NCBI RefSeq assembly: GCF_006442315.1 | Contig: NZ_VFVY01000021.1 | Location: 1 to 64,000, forward strand | From: Mesorhizobium sp. B2-3-4 | GTDB taxonomy: Bacteria; Pseudomonadota; Alphaproteobacteria; Rhizobiales; Rhizobiaceae | Length of the DNA stretch: 64,000 nucleotides | Direction of reading: 5' to 3' | In this document: positions 51,934 through 60,005 of the stretch, piece by piece | Layout: the number at the start of each line of letters is the position of its first letter | How positions within the stretch are numbered: position 1 is the stretch's first letter | Program-made: the position numbers and the translations under genes | The notes under the pieces: model-generated | What the model saw: the letters and a program-made list of their open reading frames with translations, nothing else | Database searches by the model: none | What the model was told of the DNA's origin: nothing

Positions 51934-52860
51934 TCAGAGCCAGCCGTCGAAGAACTTTTCGCCAGCCTTGGCCCGCACCGTCCTCGCCGCCTCATCGCCG
52001 ATGCGCGCGGCATCTTCTGCCGACCCCCGCAGTTCGACCGTGTGCGACTGCGTGCCGTCGGGCGAGATGATCAGCCCGGCAAAAGAGAGTTTTCCGGCCT
52101 CGACCGCCGCATAGCCGGCGATCGGCGTGCGGCAGGAGCCGTCGAGAGCGGCGAGAAAGGCGCGCTCGCAGGCAAGTGCCTGTCCGGTCGGCACGTCGTG
52201 GATGGCCGCCAGCATCTTCTCGACGTCGCGGTCGCCGATACGCGTCTCGATGCCGATCGCGCCCTGTCCCGGCGCCGGCGGAAAAATGTCGAGCGGCATC
52301 AGGTCGGTAGCCAGATGTTCCAGTCCGAGCCGCTTCAGTCCGGCATAGGCCAGGATGGTACCGGTAGCGACGCCTTCCTCTAGTTTGCGCAGCCGCGTCT
52401 GCACGTTGCCCCGGAACATCACCACGTCGAGATCGGGCCGCATGCGCCGGATCAGCGCCTGGCGCCTGAGCGACGACGAGCCTACCTTTGCGCCACGCGG
52501 CAGCTCGGCGATCGTCTTGGCCGCCTTGCCGACGAAGGCGTCGCGCGCATCCTCGCGCGGCAGGAAAGCCGAGAGTTCCAGGCCGGCGGGCAGTTGCGTC
52601 GGCATGTCCTTCGACGAATGCACGGCGATGTCGATCGCGCCGGCCAGCAGCGCTTCCTCGATTTCCTTGGTGAACAGGCCCTTGCCGCCGGCTTCCGACA
52701 GCGGCCGGTCCTGGATGCGGTCGCCGCTGGTCGAGATGACGACGACTTCGAACGCTGCCGCTGGCATGCCATGCGCGGCCATCAGCCGCGCCTGTGTTTC
52801 ATGCGCCTGCGCCAACGCCAGCGGGCTGCCGCGCGTTCCGATTTTCAAGATTGTTTGCAT
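51934..52860 (-). CDS. hemC: Porphobilinogen deaminase (hydroxymethylbilane synthase)
   Basis: A 308-residue enzyme that polymerises four porphobilinogens for heme and corrinoid synthesis. The start LKIGTRGSPLALAQA, the lysine and arginine-rich VGSSSLRRQALIRR and the cofactor cysteine C243 in DGSCRTPIAGY are diagnostic, as is HSSKDMPTQLP. It is the first gene of the leftward heme cluster and diverges from tsaD, an arrangement common in alphaproteobacteria. Confidence 0.96.
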   Translation of the reverse strand: MQTILKIGTRGSPLALAQAHETQARLMAAHGMPAAAFEVVVISTSGDRIQDRPLSEAGGKGLFTKEIEEALLAGAIDIAVHSSKDMPTQLPAGLELSAFLPREDARDAFVGKAAKTIAELPRGAKVGSSSLRRQALIRRMRPDLDVVMFRGNVQTRLRKLEEGVATGTILAYAGLKRLGLEHLATDLMPLDIFPPAPGQGAIGIETRIGDRDVEKMLAAIHDVPTGQALACERAFLAALDGSCRTPIAGYAAVEAGKLSFAGLIISPDGTQSHTVELRGSAEDAARIGDEAARTVRAKAGEKFFDGWL

Positions 52861-52905
52861 GGCGAGCGGTCCGTGATAACCCCCGAGCAGATCGAGGTCT
52901 GTCGA

Positions 52906-53028
52906 GATTCAGGTCAGGCCGTGCCGAAAATAGTGGGTTTTGAGAACCGGAGCGCAGCGTACTTTTGGGTACGTGAGCACCGGAAGCGCAGAAACCCGCC
53001 ATTTGCAGGCCGGCATCACCTGAATATC
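52906..53028. repeat. Long imperfect inverted repeat between hemC and tsaD
   Basis: The 123-base segment folds on itself. GATTCAGGT (52906-52914) pairs with ACCTGAATATC at the other end, and the inner blocks GCCG, AAAT, GGGTTT and CCGG have complements in order towards a centre at CGTAC...GTACG (about 52958-52973). It sits in the 224-base divergent hemC/tsaD gap. It is either a dispersed repeat or a structured regulatory region; a similar mosaic build is seen in the other intergenic repeats here. Confidence 0.65.
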
Positions 53029-53084
53029 GGCTGACCTCCTAACGGGGAAAGCCCGGCTGCACAATCTCTTGGGATAGCGACGAA

Positions 53085-54173
53085 TTGATCCGCGTACTGG
53101 GCATTGAGACGAGTTGCGACGAGACCGCCGCCAGCGTCGTGGCGCTGGAGGGCGACGCCGCGCCGAAAATCCTGTCCAACATCGTGCTCTCCCAGATCGA
53201 GGAACATGCCGCCTTCGGCGGTGTGGTGCCGGAGATCGCCGCGCGCGCCCATGTCGAGGCGCTGGACGGCATCATCGAGGCGGCACTCGCCGATTCGGGC
53301 GTGGCATTGGCCGACGTCGACGCCATCGCAGCCACCGCCGGGCCGGGCCTCGTCGGCGGGCTGATTGTCGGTCTGATGACGGCCAAGGCCATCGCCGCCG
53401 CGGCGAACAAGCCGCTGATCGCCGTCAATCACCTCGAAGGCCACGCCTTGACGGCGCGGCTGACCGACGGTCTCGAATTTCCCTACCTGCTGCTGCTGGT
53501 TTCCGGCGGCCACACGCAGATCCTCGCCGTGCGCGGCGTGGGCGACTACCAGCGCTGGGCCACCACCATAGACGACGCGCTCGGCGAAGCTTTCGACAAG
53601 ACCGCCAAGATGCTCGGCCTGCCCTATCCTGGCGGTCCCAATGTCGAGAAGGCGGCGATGTCGGGCGATGCTTCGCGCTTTGCCTTCCCCAGGCCGATGA
53701 AAGGCTCGGCGCAGCCCGATTTCTCCTTTTCCGGCCTGAAGACGGCCGTGCGCCAGGCGGCAACGGCAATCGAGCCGTTGAGCGAACAGGATGTCGCCGA
53801 CATCTGCGCCTCGTTTCAGGCGGCGGTCGCCGATGCGCTGGCCGACCGCGTGTCTCGCGCCCTTGCGCGCTTCAGCGAGACGTTCCCGGGCACCAAAAGG
53901 CCCTCGCTGGTCGTTGCCGGAGGCGTTGCCGCCAACCGCACCATCAAAGCCACGCTTGAAGGGCTCTGTGCCAAGGCCGGTTTCGCCTTCGTCGCGCCGC
54001 CGTTGAAATTGTGCACCGACAATGCGGCGATGATCGCCTGGGCCGGCATCGAGCGGCTGCGCGAGGGAATGGCGCAAGAGAACGGCTTCGATTTTGTGCC
54101 GCGCTCGCGCTGGCCGCTGGACAGCGTCTCGACGCCAATGGTCGGCTCCGGCCGGCGCGGAGCAAAGGCATGA
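53085..54173 (+). CDS. tsaD: tRNA N6-adenosine threonylcarbamoyltransferase
   Basis: A 362-residue enzyme that, with TsaB and TsaE, puts the threonylcarbamoyl group on A37 of ANN-decoding tRNAs. GIETSCDETA (residues 6-15), the metal-binding H116 and H120 in NHLEGH, LLVSGGHTQI and VAGGVAANR are diagnostic. Translation starts at TTG 53085, directly giving the family's usual N-terminus. Its stop overlaps the gpsA start by four bases. Confidence 0.96.
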   Translation: MIRVLGIETSCDETAASVVALEGDAAPKILSNIVLSQIEEHAAFGGVVPEIAARAHVEALDGIIEAALADSGVALADVDAIAATAGPGLVGGLIVGLMTAKAIAAAANKPLIAVNHLEGHALTARLTDGLEFPYLLLLVSGGHTQILAVRGVGDYQRWATTIDDALGEAFDKTAKMLGLPYPGGPNVEKAAMSGDASRFAFPRPMKGSAQPDFSFSGLKTAVRQAATAIEPLSEQDVADICASFQAAVADALADRVSRALARFSETFPGTKRPSLVVAGGVAANRTIKATLEGLCAKAGFAFVAPPLKLCTDNAAMIAWAGIERLREGMAQENGFDFVPRSRWPLDSVSTPMVGSGRRGAKA

Positions 54174-55195
54174 CCGATCGAGCCATGAAGAGCGCGGGCA
54201 CTGGCGGCAAAGGCGGCTGGCATGTCACCGTGCTCGGCGGCGGCGCCTGGGGCACGGCGCTGGCGCTGGCCATGCTGCGCGCCGGCCATTCGGTGCGGCT
54301 GTTCGCGCGTGATCCCGAAACGGTCGCCGCGATCGGCCGCGGTGAGAACCCGCGCTACCTTCCCGGCATCGCGATTGCGCCCGGCATCGAGGCGACGAGC
54401 GACATCGAGGCGGCGCTCACCGGAAGCGATTGCGTGCTGGCGGTGACGCCGGCGCAGGCATTGCGGACGACGCTGGCGAGCGCAAGGGATCATATGCCGG
54501 CTGGCATTCCGCTCGTGCTTTGCGCCAAGGGCATCGAACGCGACACCGGCGCCTTGTTGTCGGCGATCGCCGCGGAAATCTTGCCGCCAAACCCGGTTGC
54601 CGCCTTGTCCGGGCCGAGCTTTGCCAGCGACGTCGCCCGCGGCCTGCCGACAGCGGTGGTGGTGGCTGCTGGCGACGAGACCCTGGCGGCCGACCTTGCC
54701 GCCCGTTTTTCGGCGGAAAACCTGCGCTGCTATTCGAGCGACGACCTGATCGGCGTCGAGATCGGCGGCGCGCTGAAGAACGTCTTCGCCATCGCCGCCG
54801 GCGCCGTTACCGGGGCCGGCCTCGGCGCCAGTGCCCAGGCCGCCATGGTCACGCGCGGCTTCGTCGAACTGCGCCGCATCGGCGCCGCCTTTGGCGCCCG
54901 GCCCGAGACCCTGATGGGGCTTTCCGGCCTTGGCGACCTGCTGCTCACATGCGCGTCGTCGCAATCGCGCAATTTCGCCTATGGGCTGGCGCTCGGACAG
55001 GGCAAGGCGCTTTCTGGACTGCCGCTGGCCGAGGGCGTGCCGACGGCGGCCATCGCGGCCCGCATCGCCGCCGAGCGCGGCATCGACGCGCCGATTATCG
55101 CTGCCGTGGCGGCGATAATCGAAGGCACCATCACCGTCCAGCAGGCGGTGACGGCCTTGATGACGCGGCCATTGAAGACCGAAACCAACGATTGA
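54170..55195 (+). CDS. gpsA: Glycerol-3-phosphate dehydrogenase [NAD(P)+]
   Basis: A 341-residue cytosolic enzyme making sn-glycerol 3-phosphate for phospholipids. VLGGGAWGTALALAM near the N-terminus binds the nucleotide, VEIGGALKNVFAIAAG holds the catalytic lysine, and LSGPSFASDVARG is typical. The ATG is coupled to tsaD (ATGA); an ATG five codons later is possible. The tsaD-gpsA-YciI-EVE order is common in rhizobia. Confidence 0.95.
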   Translation: MTDRAMKSAGTGGKGGWHVTVLGGGAWGTALALAMLRAGHSVRLFARDPETVAAIGRGENPRYLPGIAIAPGIEATSDIEAALTGSDCVLAVTPAQALRTTLASARDHMPAGIPLVLCAKGIERDTGALLSAIAAEILPPNPVAALSGPSFASDVARGLPTAVVVAAGDETLAADLAARFSAENLRCYSSDDLIGVEIGGALKNVFAIAAGAVTGAGLGASAQAAMVTRGFVELRRIGAAFGARPETLMGLSGLGDLLLTCASSQSRNFAYGLALGQGKALSGLPLAEGVPTAAIAARIAAERGIDAPIIAAVAAIIEGTITVQQAVTALMTRPLKTETND

Positions 55196-55224
55196 CCCCC
55201 TCACTCTGATCCAGGAGAAAGACC

Positions 55225-55521
55225 ATGCTGTTTGCTCTGATCTGCAAGGACAAGCCCGGAAGCCTGCAAGTGCGCCTCGACACGCGACCCGAACATGTCG
55301 CCTTTCTCGAAGGACTGAACGGCGACAAGAAACTGGCCTTTGCCGGTCCATTCCTCGATGCCGACGGCAAGCCCAATGGCAGCCTCGTCGTGGTCGAGGC
55401 GCCTGACATGGCGGGTGCGCAGGCTCTGTCGGCCGCCGACCCCTATGCCAAGGCCGGACTGTTTGAAAGCGTCGAAATCCGGCAGTGGAACTGGACGTTC
55501 AACAAGCCGGCGGCTAGTTAA
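55225..55521 (+). CDS. YciI-family protein
   Basis: A 98-residue small protein of the YciI/dimeric alpha-beta barrel family: MLFALICKDKPGSLQVR, HVAFLEGL and AADPYAKAGLFESVEIRQWN. The conserved histidine and aspartate (in RPEHVAFL and AADPYAKAG) are kept. It lies 29 bases after gpsA behind CAGGAGAAAG. Its biochemical role is unclear in general. Confidence 0.9.
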   Translation: MLFALICKDKPGSLQVRLDTRPEHVAFLEGLNGDKKLAFAGPFLDADGKPNGSLVVVEAPDMAGAQALSAADPYAKAGLFESVEIRQWNWTFNKPAAS

Positions 55522-55560
55522 TTCCCGGCGCCCGCGACTGGATCGCATGGAGGAGAAAAA

Positions 55561-55986
55561 ATGAACTACTGGCTGTTCAAATCCGAACCCTCGGTTTTCT
55601 CCTTCGAGGCGTTGAAGGCCAAGGGCAAGTCCGGCACGCAATGGGACGGCGTACGCAACTATGCCGCCCGCAACAACATGAAGGCCATGCAGGTCGGCGA
55701 TCTCGGCTTCTTCTATCATTCCAATGAAGGGCTCGACATCGTCGGCATCGCCGAGGTCTGCGCGCTCGCCCACCCCGACTCCACGTCGGACGACCCGCGC
55801 TGGGAATGTGTCGATATCCGCGCCTTCAAGGATGTGCCAAATCCGCCGACACTGGCGGACGTCAAGGCCAATCCGAAGCTGGCCGAGATGGCGCTGGTGC
55901 GGCTTGGACGGCTTTCCGTGCAGCCGGTGACGCCGGCCGAATGGAAGGAAGTCTGCCGCATGGGCGGCCTGACGCCGGCGCCGTGA
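55561..55986 (+). CDS. EVE-domain protein
   Basis: A 141-residue single EVE (PUA-like) domain protein, starting MNYWLFKSEPSVFSFE, followed by WDGVRNYAARNNMKAMQVGD and GIAEVCALAHPD. EVE domains bind modified bases in RNA or DNA. A strong GGAGGAG site precedes the ATG. The stop overlaps the methyltransferase start (GTGA), so the two are translationally coupled. Confidence 0.92.
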   Translation: MNYWLFKSEPSVFSFEALKAKGKSGTQWDGVRNYAARNNMKAMQVGDLGFFYHSNEGLDIVGIAEVCALAHPDSTSDDPRWECVDIRAFKDVPNPPTLADVKANPKLAEMALVRLGRLSVQPVTPAEWKEVCRMGGLTPAP

Positions 55987-56666
55987 CGGCACTCACCCCC
56001 GACAGCGCCAGACAGTTCATTCTCGACAATACGGCGCTGATGGCGCCGCCGCATGTGCCGGAAATCACGCTTCATCTCGCCGACGAAGCGCATGACTTGT
56101 GGCAGCGGACCGAGGAGGAGCTGGTCGAGATCGGCTTGCCGCCGCCCTTCTGGGCTTTCGCCTGGGCCGGCGGCCAGGGCCTCGCCCGCCATGTCATCGA
56201 CAATCCCGACACGGTACGGGGCAAGCGCGTGCTCGACTTCGCCTCGGGCTCCGGCCTTGTCGCCATCGCCGCCGCCAAAGCCGGCGCGGCGGATGTGATC
56301 GCCGCCGACATCGATCCGTTTTGCGAAACCGCGGTTCGCCTTAATGCGCAAGCCAACGACGTCGCGATCGATTTCCTCGGCACCGACTGCGTCGGCACCG
56401 ATGCGGGATGGGATGTCGTGCTCGCCGGAGACGTTTTCTATGACAAACCCTTCGCCGCCCGGCTGATGCCGTGGTTTTCGGCACTCAAGCGGCGCGGCGC
56501 CGATATACTGGTCGGCGATCCCGGCCGCTCCTACCTGCCGCGATCGGGACTGGAACCGCTTGGCGTCTACCAGGTGCCGGTGACACGGGCGCTCGAGGAT
56601 GCCGAGGTCAAGCGCACGACCGTGTGGCGCCTGCTTGACGCCATCGCCGAACAGGCGTTTCCATAA
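55983..56666 (+). CDS. Class I SAM methyltransferase, ETF-beta lysine methyltransferase-like
   Basis: A 227-residue methyltransferase of COG3897. The SAM motif is VLDFASGSGLVAIAAAKAGA and the acidic loop is AADIDPFCETAVRLNA. PPPFWAFAWAGGQGLARHV is characteristic of the family that includes ETFB lysine methyltransferases. It starts with GTG overlapping the EVE-protein stop. The target in bacteria may be electron-transfer flavoprotein beta or another protein; that is inference. Confidence 0.88.
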   Translation: MTALTPDSARQFILDNTALMAPPHVPEITLHLADEAHDLWQRTEEELVEIGLPPPFWAFAWAGGQGLARHVIDNPDTVRGKRVLDFASGSGLVAIAAAKAGAADVIAADIDPFCETAVRLNAQANDVAIDFLGTDCVGTDAGWDVVLAGDVFYDKPFAARLMPWFSALKRRGADILVGDPGRSYLPRSGLEPLGVYQVPVTRALEDAEVKRTTVWRLLDAIAEQAFP

Positions 56667-56687
56667 AACAGCACAGAGGGGGAACTC

Positions 56688-57104
56688 ATGGATTTTTCCG
56701 CAGTGAACTGGGTAGCGGTGGTTGCCGCCGCTATCGTCGCCTGGCTGTTCGGCGCCGTCTGGTACATGGCGCTCGGCAAGCCCTGGCTGAAAGCCGCCAG
56801 GCTCGACCCGGCGACGATGAAGAAATCGCCGCTGCCTTTCGTCATCTCCTTCATCGCCGAGCTCATCATGGCGTTGGTCATGGCCCTGGTCGTCGGCGCG
56901 ATGACCGGTGGGGAACCGACCTGGCTCGCCGGACTGATCTTCGGCTTCGTGCTTTGGCTGGGCTTTGTCGCCACGACGCTGTCGGTGAACCACCGCTACG
57001 AGAATTTCGGCTGGGACCTGACCCTGATCGATGGCGGCCACTGGCTCGGCGTCCTGCTGATCATCGGCGCGGTGATCGGTTGGTTCGGCGCCGTCGCGGC
57101 TTGA
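56688..57104 (+). CDS. DUF1761-family membrane protein
   Basis: A 138-residue protein with four predicted transmembrane helices: VVAAAIVAWLFGAVWYM, FISFIAELIMALVMALV, FGFVLWLGFVATTLSV and WLGVLLIIGAVIGW. The first helix and the following GKPWLKA are typical of DUF1761. Function unknown. It has a GAGGGGG site and follows the methyltransferase by 21 bases. Confidence 0.85.
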   Translation: MDFSAVNWVAVVAAAIVAWLFGAVWYMALGKPWLKAARLDPATMKKSPLPFVISFIAELIMALVMALVVGAMTGGEPTWLAGLIFGFVLWLGFVATTLSVNHRYENFGWDLTLIDGGHWLGVLLIIGAVIGWFGAVAA

Positions 57105-57123
57105 ATGGGATGATAGTGCTTTG

Positions 57124-57867
57124 ATGGCGGACGAACCCGGCTTTCCACGCGACCTGGTGTTCAGCCGGATCTGTCATGTCAAAAACGGTTATGACGACCG
57201 GCGCCGGCACATCGTGCGCGAGTTCGAGCGGCGCGGCGTGCCCGTCACCTTCTACACCGACTGGGACCAGCCCGACATTACGGCCGATATCCGGGCCGAG
57301 CTCGTCGCTCCGGCCTTCAAACATCCACCGGCCGTCTCGCTGGCGCTGAAACATCTCGGCATCTGGCGCGATTTCCTCGAAACCGACCTGCCCTACTGCC
57401 TGGTGTTCGAGGATGACGTCTTCCTCGCGCGCGATTTCGTCGCCAAATTCCGGCAAGGGCTCGCCGAACTGGGCAGCCCGGCGCGCAAAGCCGTCATCTA
57501 TCTCGGCAATGGCAGCAACTACTACACGCCGAGCTGGAACTTGCGGAAAGGCCAGAGGCTTTACCCCGCGCTCCATGCCAGATGCACCGATTCCTACCTC
57601 ATCACCCGCCCGGTCGCCGAGGCCCGTTGCGCCTGGATCGCGCAGAACAGGATATCCACCTCGATCGACCACCAGGTCGAACAGATGGACGAAAAGCTCG
57701 GCGTCGAGATGCTGTGGTTCGAACGGCCGATCGTCGAGCAGGGAAGCGAGAACGGAGCGTTCGAGACCTCGATTTCCGCGAAGCGATATCCGCGTCTGTA
57801 CAAAAGCCTGAAATGGAAGTGGAAGAAATACACCAGGATGGTTTTCGGCCACAACGCCCGGTCCTGA
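57124..57867 (+). CDS. Glycosyltransferase family 25 (LPS-type)
   Basis: A 247-residue protein with the GT25 pattern: ARKAVIYLGNGSNYY-type core, acidic LVFEDDVFLARDF (the D-D motif that should bind the nucleotide-sugar metal), GIWRDFLETDLPYC and CTDSYLITRPVAEA. Family members usually add galactose or similar sugars to lipopolysaccharide or capsule. Starts at ATG 57124, one codon inside a TTG. It ends just before the convergent LysR gene. The donor is unknown. Confidence 0.82.
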   Translation: MADEPGFPRDLVFSRICHVKNGYDDRRRHIVREFERRGVPVTFYTDWDQPDITADIRAELVAPAFKHPPAVSLALKHLGIWRDFLETDLPYCLVFEDDVFLARDFVAKFRQGLAELGSPARKAVIYLGNGSNYYTPSWNLRKGQRLYPALHARCTDSYLITRPVAEARCAWIAQNRISTSIDHQVEQMDEKLGVEMLWFERPIVEQGSENGAFETSISAKRYPRLYKSLKWKWKKYTRMVFGHNARS

Positions 57868-57892
57868 GACAACGTTGCCGGCCGAGGGCGGC

Positions 57893-58825
57893 CTAGACCT
57901 TGTCCGCCGTTCGCGTCCTGGCAACTTCCTCCAGAATCCATTCGCGGAAGGCGACGATGCGGGGATCGTCGGTCATCGCCTGCGGATAGACCAGGAAATA
58001 GGCGAATTCCGGCGCAACCCTGATGCTGAGTTCGAAGGGCCGCACCAGCCGGCCTTCGGACAGGTCGTTTGCCACCATGGCGAAATCGGCGAGCGCCACG
58101 GCATTGCCGTCGAGCGCCGCCTGGACAGCATCCGTCGACGTGCCGAAGACAACGGTGCGGCTGTCGTCGAAATCGTCGACGCCGGCCGCCGCCATCCACA
58201 TGCGCCAGTTCGGCCATGTCACGCCCTGCCGCGCCCATTCGATATGGGCAAGCGTGTGGTTGAACAGGTCGCGTGGCTCGCGCAAGGGCGGTCCCGATGT
58301 CAGAAGACCCGGACTGCACACGGGAATGATGATGTTGTCGAACAGGCGATGCGCGCAAAGCCCCGGATATTTACCGGCGCCGAAGCGGATGCCGACATCG
58401 ACGTCGTCGAGATCGAAATCGCGCAAGCCATAGGCGATGTCGAACCTCAGCTCGATGCCCGGGTACTGTTTGCGGAAATTCTCGACGCGCCGCATCAGCC
58501 ATTTCGCCGCAAACTGCGCGTCCAGCGTCACCTTCAGGAATTCGGTGCCGCGCGCCAGCTTGCGTGCCCGCATGACGGCCCGGCCAAGCAGATCGAGCGT
58601 GTCGGTCGCCGCCTCGTACAGCACCGTGCCCGCCTCCGTCAGTCGGATGGTACGGCTGGTGCGGGTGAACAAGACGATGCCGAGCTGATCCTCGATTTCC
58701 TTGATCTGGTGGCTGACGGCGGCCGGCGTAAGGCCGAGCTCTTCGGCGGCGCGGGTGAAATTGAGGTGCCGGGCCGCCGCTTCCAGCGTTCTGAGCGCTC
58801 GCGTCCCCGGCAAGAGAATTGCCAT
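57893..58825 (-). CDS. LysR-family regulator, GcvA type
   Basis: A 310-residue LysR regulator: LPGTRALRTLEAAARHLNFT at the start, AAEELGLTPAAVSHQIKEIE as recognition helix, and a PBP-like domain with VTLDAQFAAKWLMRRV and GIELRFDIAYGLRDFD typical of GcvA. I prefer ATG 58825 over a TTG 18 bases upstream. It diverges from the small DUF1127 gene, which it may regulate. The ligand is unknown. Confidence 0.88.
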   Translation of the reverse strand: MAILLPGTRALRTLEAAARHLNFTRAAEELGLTPAAVSHQIKEIEDQLGIVLFTRTSRTIRLTEAGTVLYEAATDTLDLLGRAVMRARKLARGTEFLKVTLDAQFAAKWLMRRVENFRKQYPGIELRFDIAYGLRDFDLDDVDVGIRFGAGKYPGLCAHRLFDNIIIPVCSPGLLTSGPPLREPRDLFNHTLAHIEWARQGVTWPNWRMWMAAAGVDDFDDSRTVVFGTSTDAVQAALDGNAVALADFAMVANDLSEGRLVRPFELSIRVAPEFAYFLVYPQAMTDDPRIVAFREWILEEVARTRTADKV

Positions 58826-58990
58826 CAGCGTGTCACTCGGCAACGGCGGCTCATGGCCTCTTGATCCTCAAATAAAACTTGATGATCTGAAAAGAACTAC
58901 TCGTTTCCCGTTTGTTTTTCAATCCGGCATGATTGCAGCATCAAAACACCATCAAACCGGATTTGATATCCGGAGAATACGGATCACGTC

Positions 58991-59230
58991 ATGTCCCACA
59001 TCGCTCTTGACCCTGCATACATCGCCCGGCCGGGCTGGCTGTCGGCTGTCCGTGACTGGCTGCGTCAGGCCAGGGTCGCGGTCAACCTTCCGCACCAGAA
59101 TGTCGAGGACCTGTCCGAGCGCCAGCTGCGCGATATCGGCGCCGCCCGCAAGGACGTCGCGAAGGCGATGGACCGGGAACTTGGCCGGATCGGTCTGCTG
59201 GACATAGGCTGGCAGCAGCCAAGGAGATAG
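58991..59230 (+). CDS. DUF1127-family small protein
   Basis: A 79-residue protein with the DUF1127 pattern at the C-terminal half: LSERQLRDIGAARKDVAKAM. The N-terminal part is a longer linker with WLSAVRDWLRQARVAVN. In alphaproteobacteria DUF1127 proteins influence RNA turnover and phosphate or carbon responses. It diverges from the LysR gene over a 165-base gap, which should contain its promoter; the sequence around 58868-58925 there is AT-rich. Confidence 0.85.
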   Translation: MSHIALDPAYIARPGWLSAVRDWLRQARVAVNLPHQNVEDLSERQLRDIGAARKDVAKAMDRELGRIGLLDIGWQQPRR

Positions 59231-59276
59231 GGATTGGGCCGTAGGGAATAGGCAGTAGGCATTAGAAGAGAACCCC

Positions 59277-59325
59277 TACTCCCTACTCCCTACTCCCTAC
59301 TCCCTACTCCCTACTCCCTACTCCC
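59277..59325. repeat. Heptamer tandem repeat (TACTCCC) x7
   Basis: Seven perfect copies of TACTCCC run from 59277 to 59325 and lead straight into the stop codon (CTA on this strand) of the leftward L,D-transpeptidase gene. Just upstream, GTAGGGAATAGGCAGTAGG (59241-59259) is complementary to the repeat, so a transcript could fold into a hairpin with variable register. Such short perfect arrays change length by replication slippage. Confidence 0.85.
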
Positions 59326-59840
59326 TACCTCACCACCCTCACCACCGTCCGATCCGACAGCAGCGGCAAAAGCCGCGCCATCGTGCGCGCGGTCACCGCC
59401 ACGCAGCCTTGCGTCGGCGTGAAGCCGGGACGCGCCAGGTGGAAAAAGATGGCGCTGCCGCGCCCGCGGCGGCGCGGCGCGATGTTCCAGTCGAGCACCA
59501 GGCAGGCGTCATAGAGCCGGTCGTCGCGCCGCATCCGTTCGTGGCTGGCGCCATAGGGAATCTTGACCGGCCTGTTGTAGTTGCGGTCGTCCGATACCTC
59601 GCACCAGCCGAGATCAGACCCGATCGGCGCCATCGCCAGGCGGGTTCTGCGGCCGGCAGCGAACTGATCCCCCCGGAAATAGCCCGCCAGGATGCGCATC
59701 GAAGCGAGCGGTGTCGCGCCGTCCCCCTCGCGCTTGTCGGCCTTGATGCCGCCGCGCCCCAACGCGCACGCAAACACCGTTTTGCCGGCCTGCAGCAAGC
59801 CCTGAGTGGGGTGGCCGGGCCGGGCCCGCACGGTCAGCAC
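59325..59840 (-). CDS. L,D-transpeptidase-like (YkuD) protein
   Basis: A 171-residue protein of the ErfK/YbiS/YkuD family: VRARPGHPTQGLLQAG, FACALGRGGIKADKREGDGA, WNIAPRRRGRGSAIFFHLAR and the active site TPTQGCVAVT (catalytic cysteine; the preceding histidine is in FFHLARPG). The reading frame extends upstream to GTG 59921, but the GTG at 59840 has AAAGGG at a proper distance and is where family similarity begins. It has no signal peptide from that start. Family members cross-link or edit peptidoglycan; the serine or threonine usually before Gly-Cys is here glutamine. Confidence 0.78.
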   Translation of the reverse strand: MLTVRARPGHPTQGLLQAGKTVFACALGRGGIKADKREGDGATPLASMRILAGYFRGDQFAAGRRTRLAMAPIGSDLGWCEVSDDRNYNRPVKIPYGASHERMRRDDRLYDACLVLDWNIAPRRRGRGSAIFFHLARPGFTPTQGCVAVTARTMARLLPLLSDRTVVRVVR

Positions 59841-60005
59841 ACCCAGCCCTTTCGGCAAAATTGCGCCGGCTGCATTGCGATCGCGTTTTTTCTTGTATGA
59901 TCGTGCCACGGAACAAATCACTGTGATCGGCTATTGTGTCAGCCAGCTTCCGCATAAATACGCAGCGGTCAACTGAATTCACTTTTCAAAACAACGGATT
60001 GATCC

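Noticed and set aside
53016..55351. Two overlapping minus-strand frames of 353 and 511 codons
   Set aside because: Antisense to tsaD and gpsA; no motifs and biased composition.
59277..59325. CRISPR array
   Set aside because: The units are seven bases long with no spacers; it is a simple tandem repeat.
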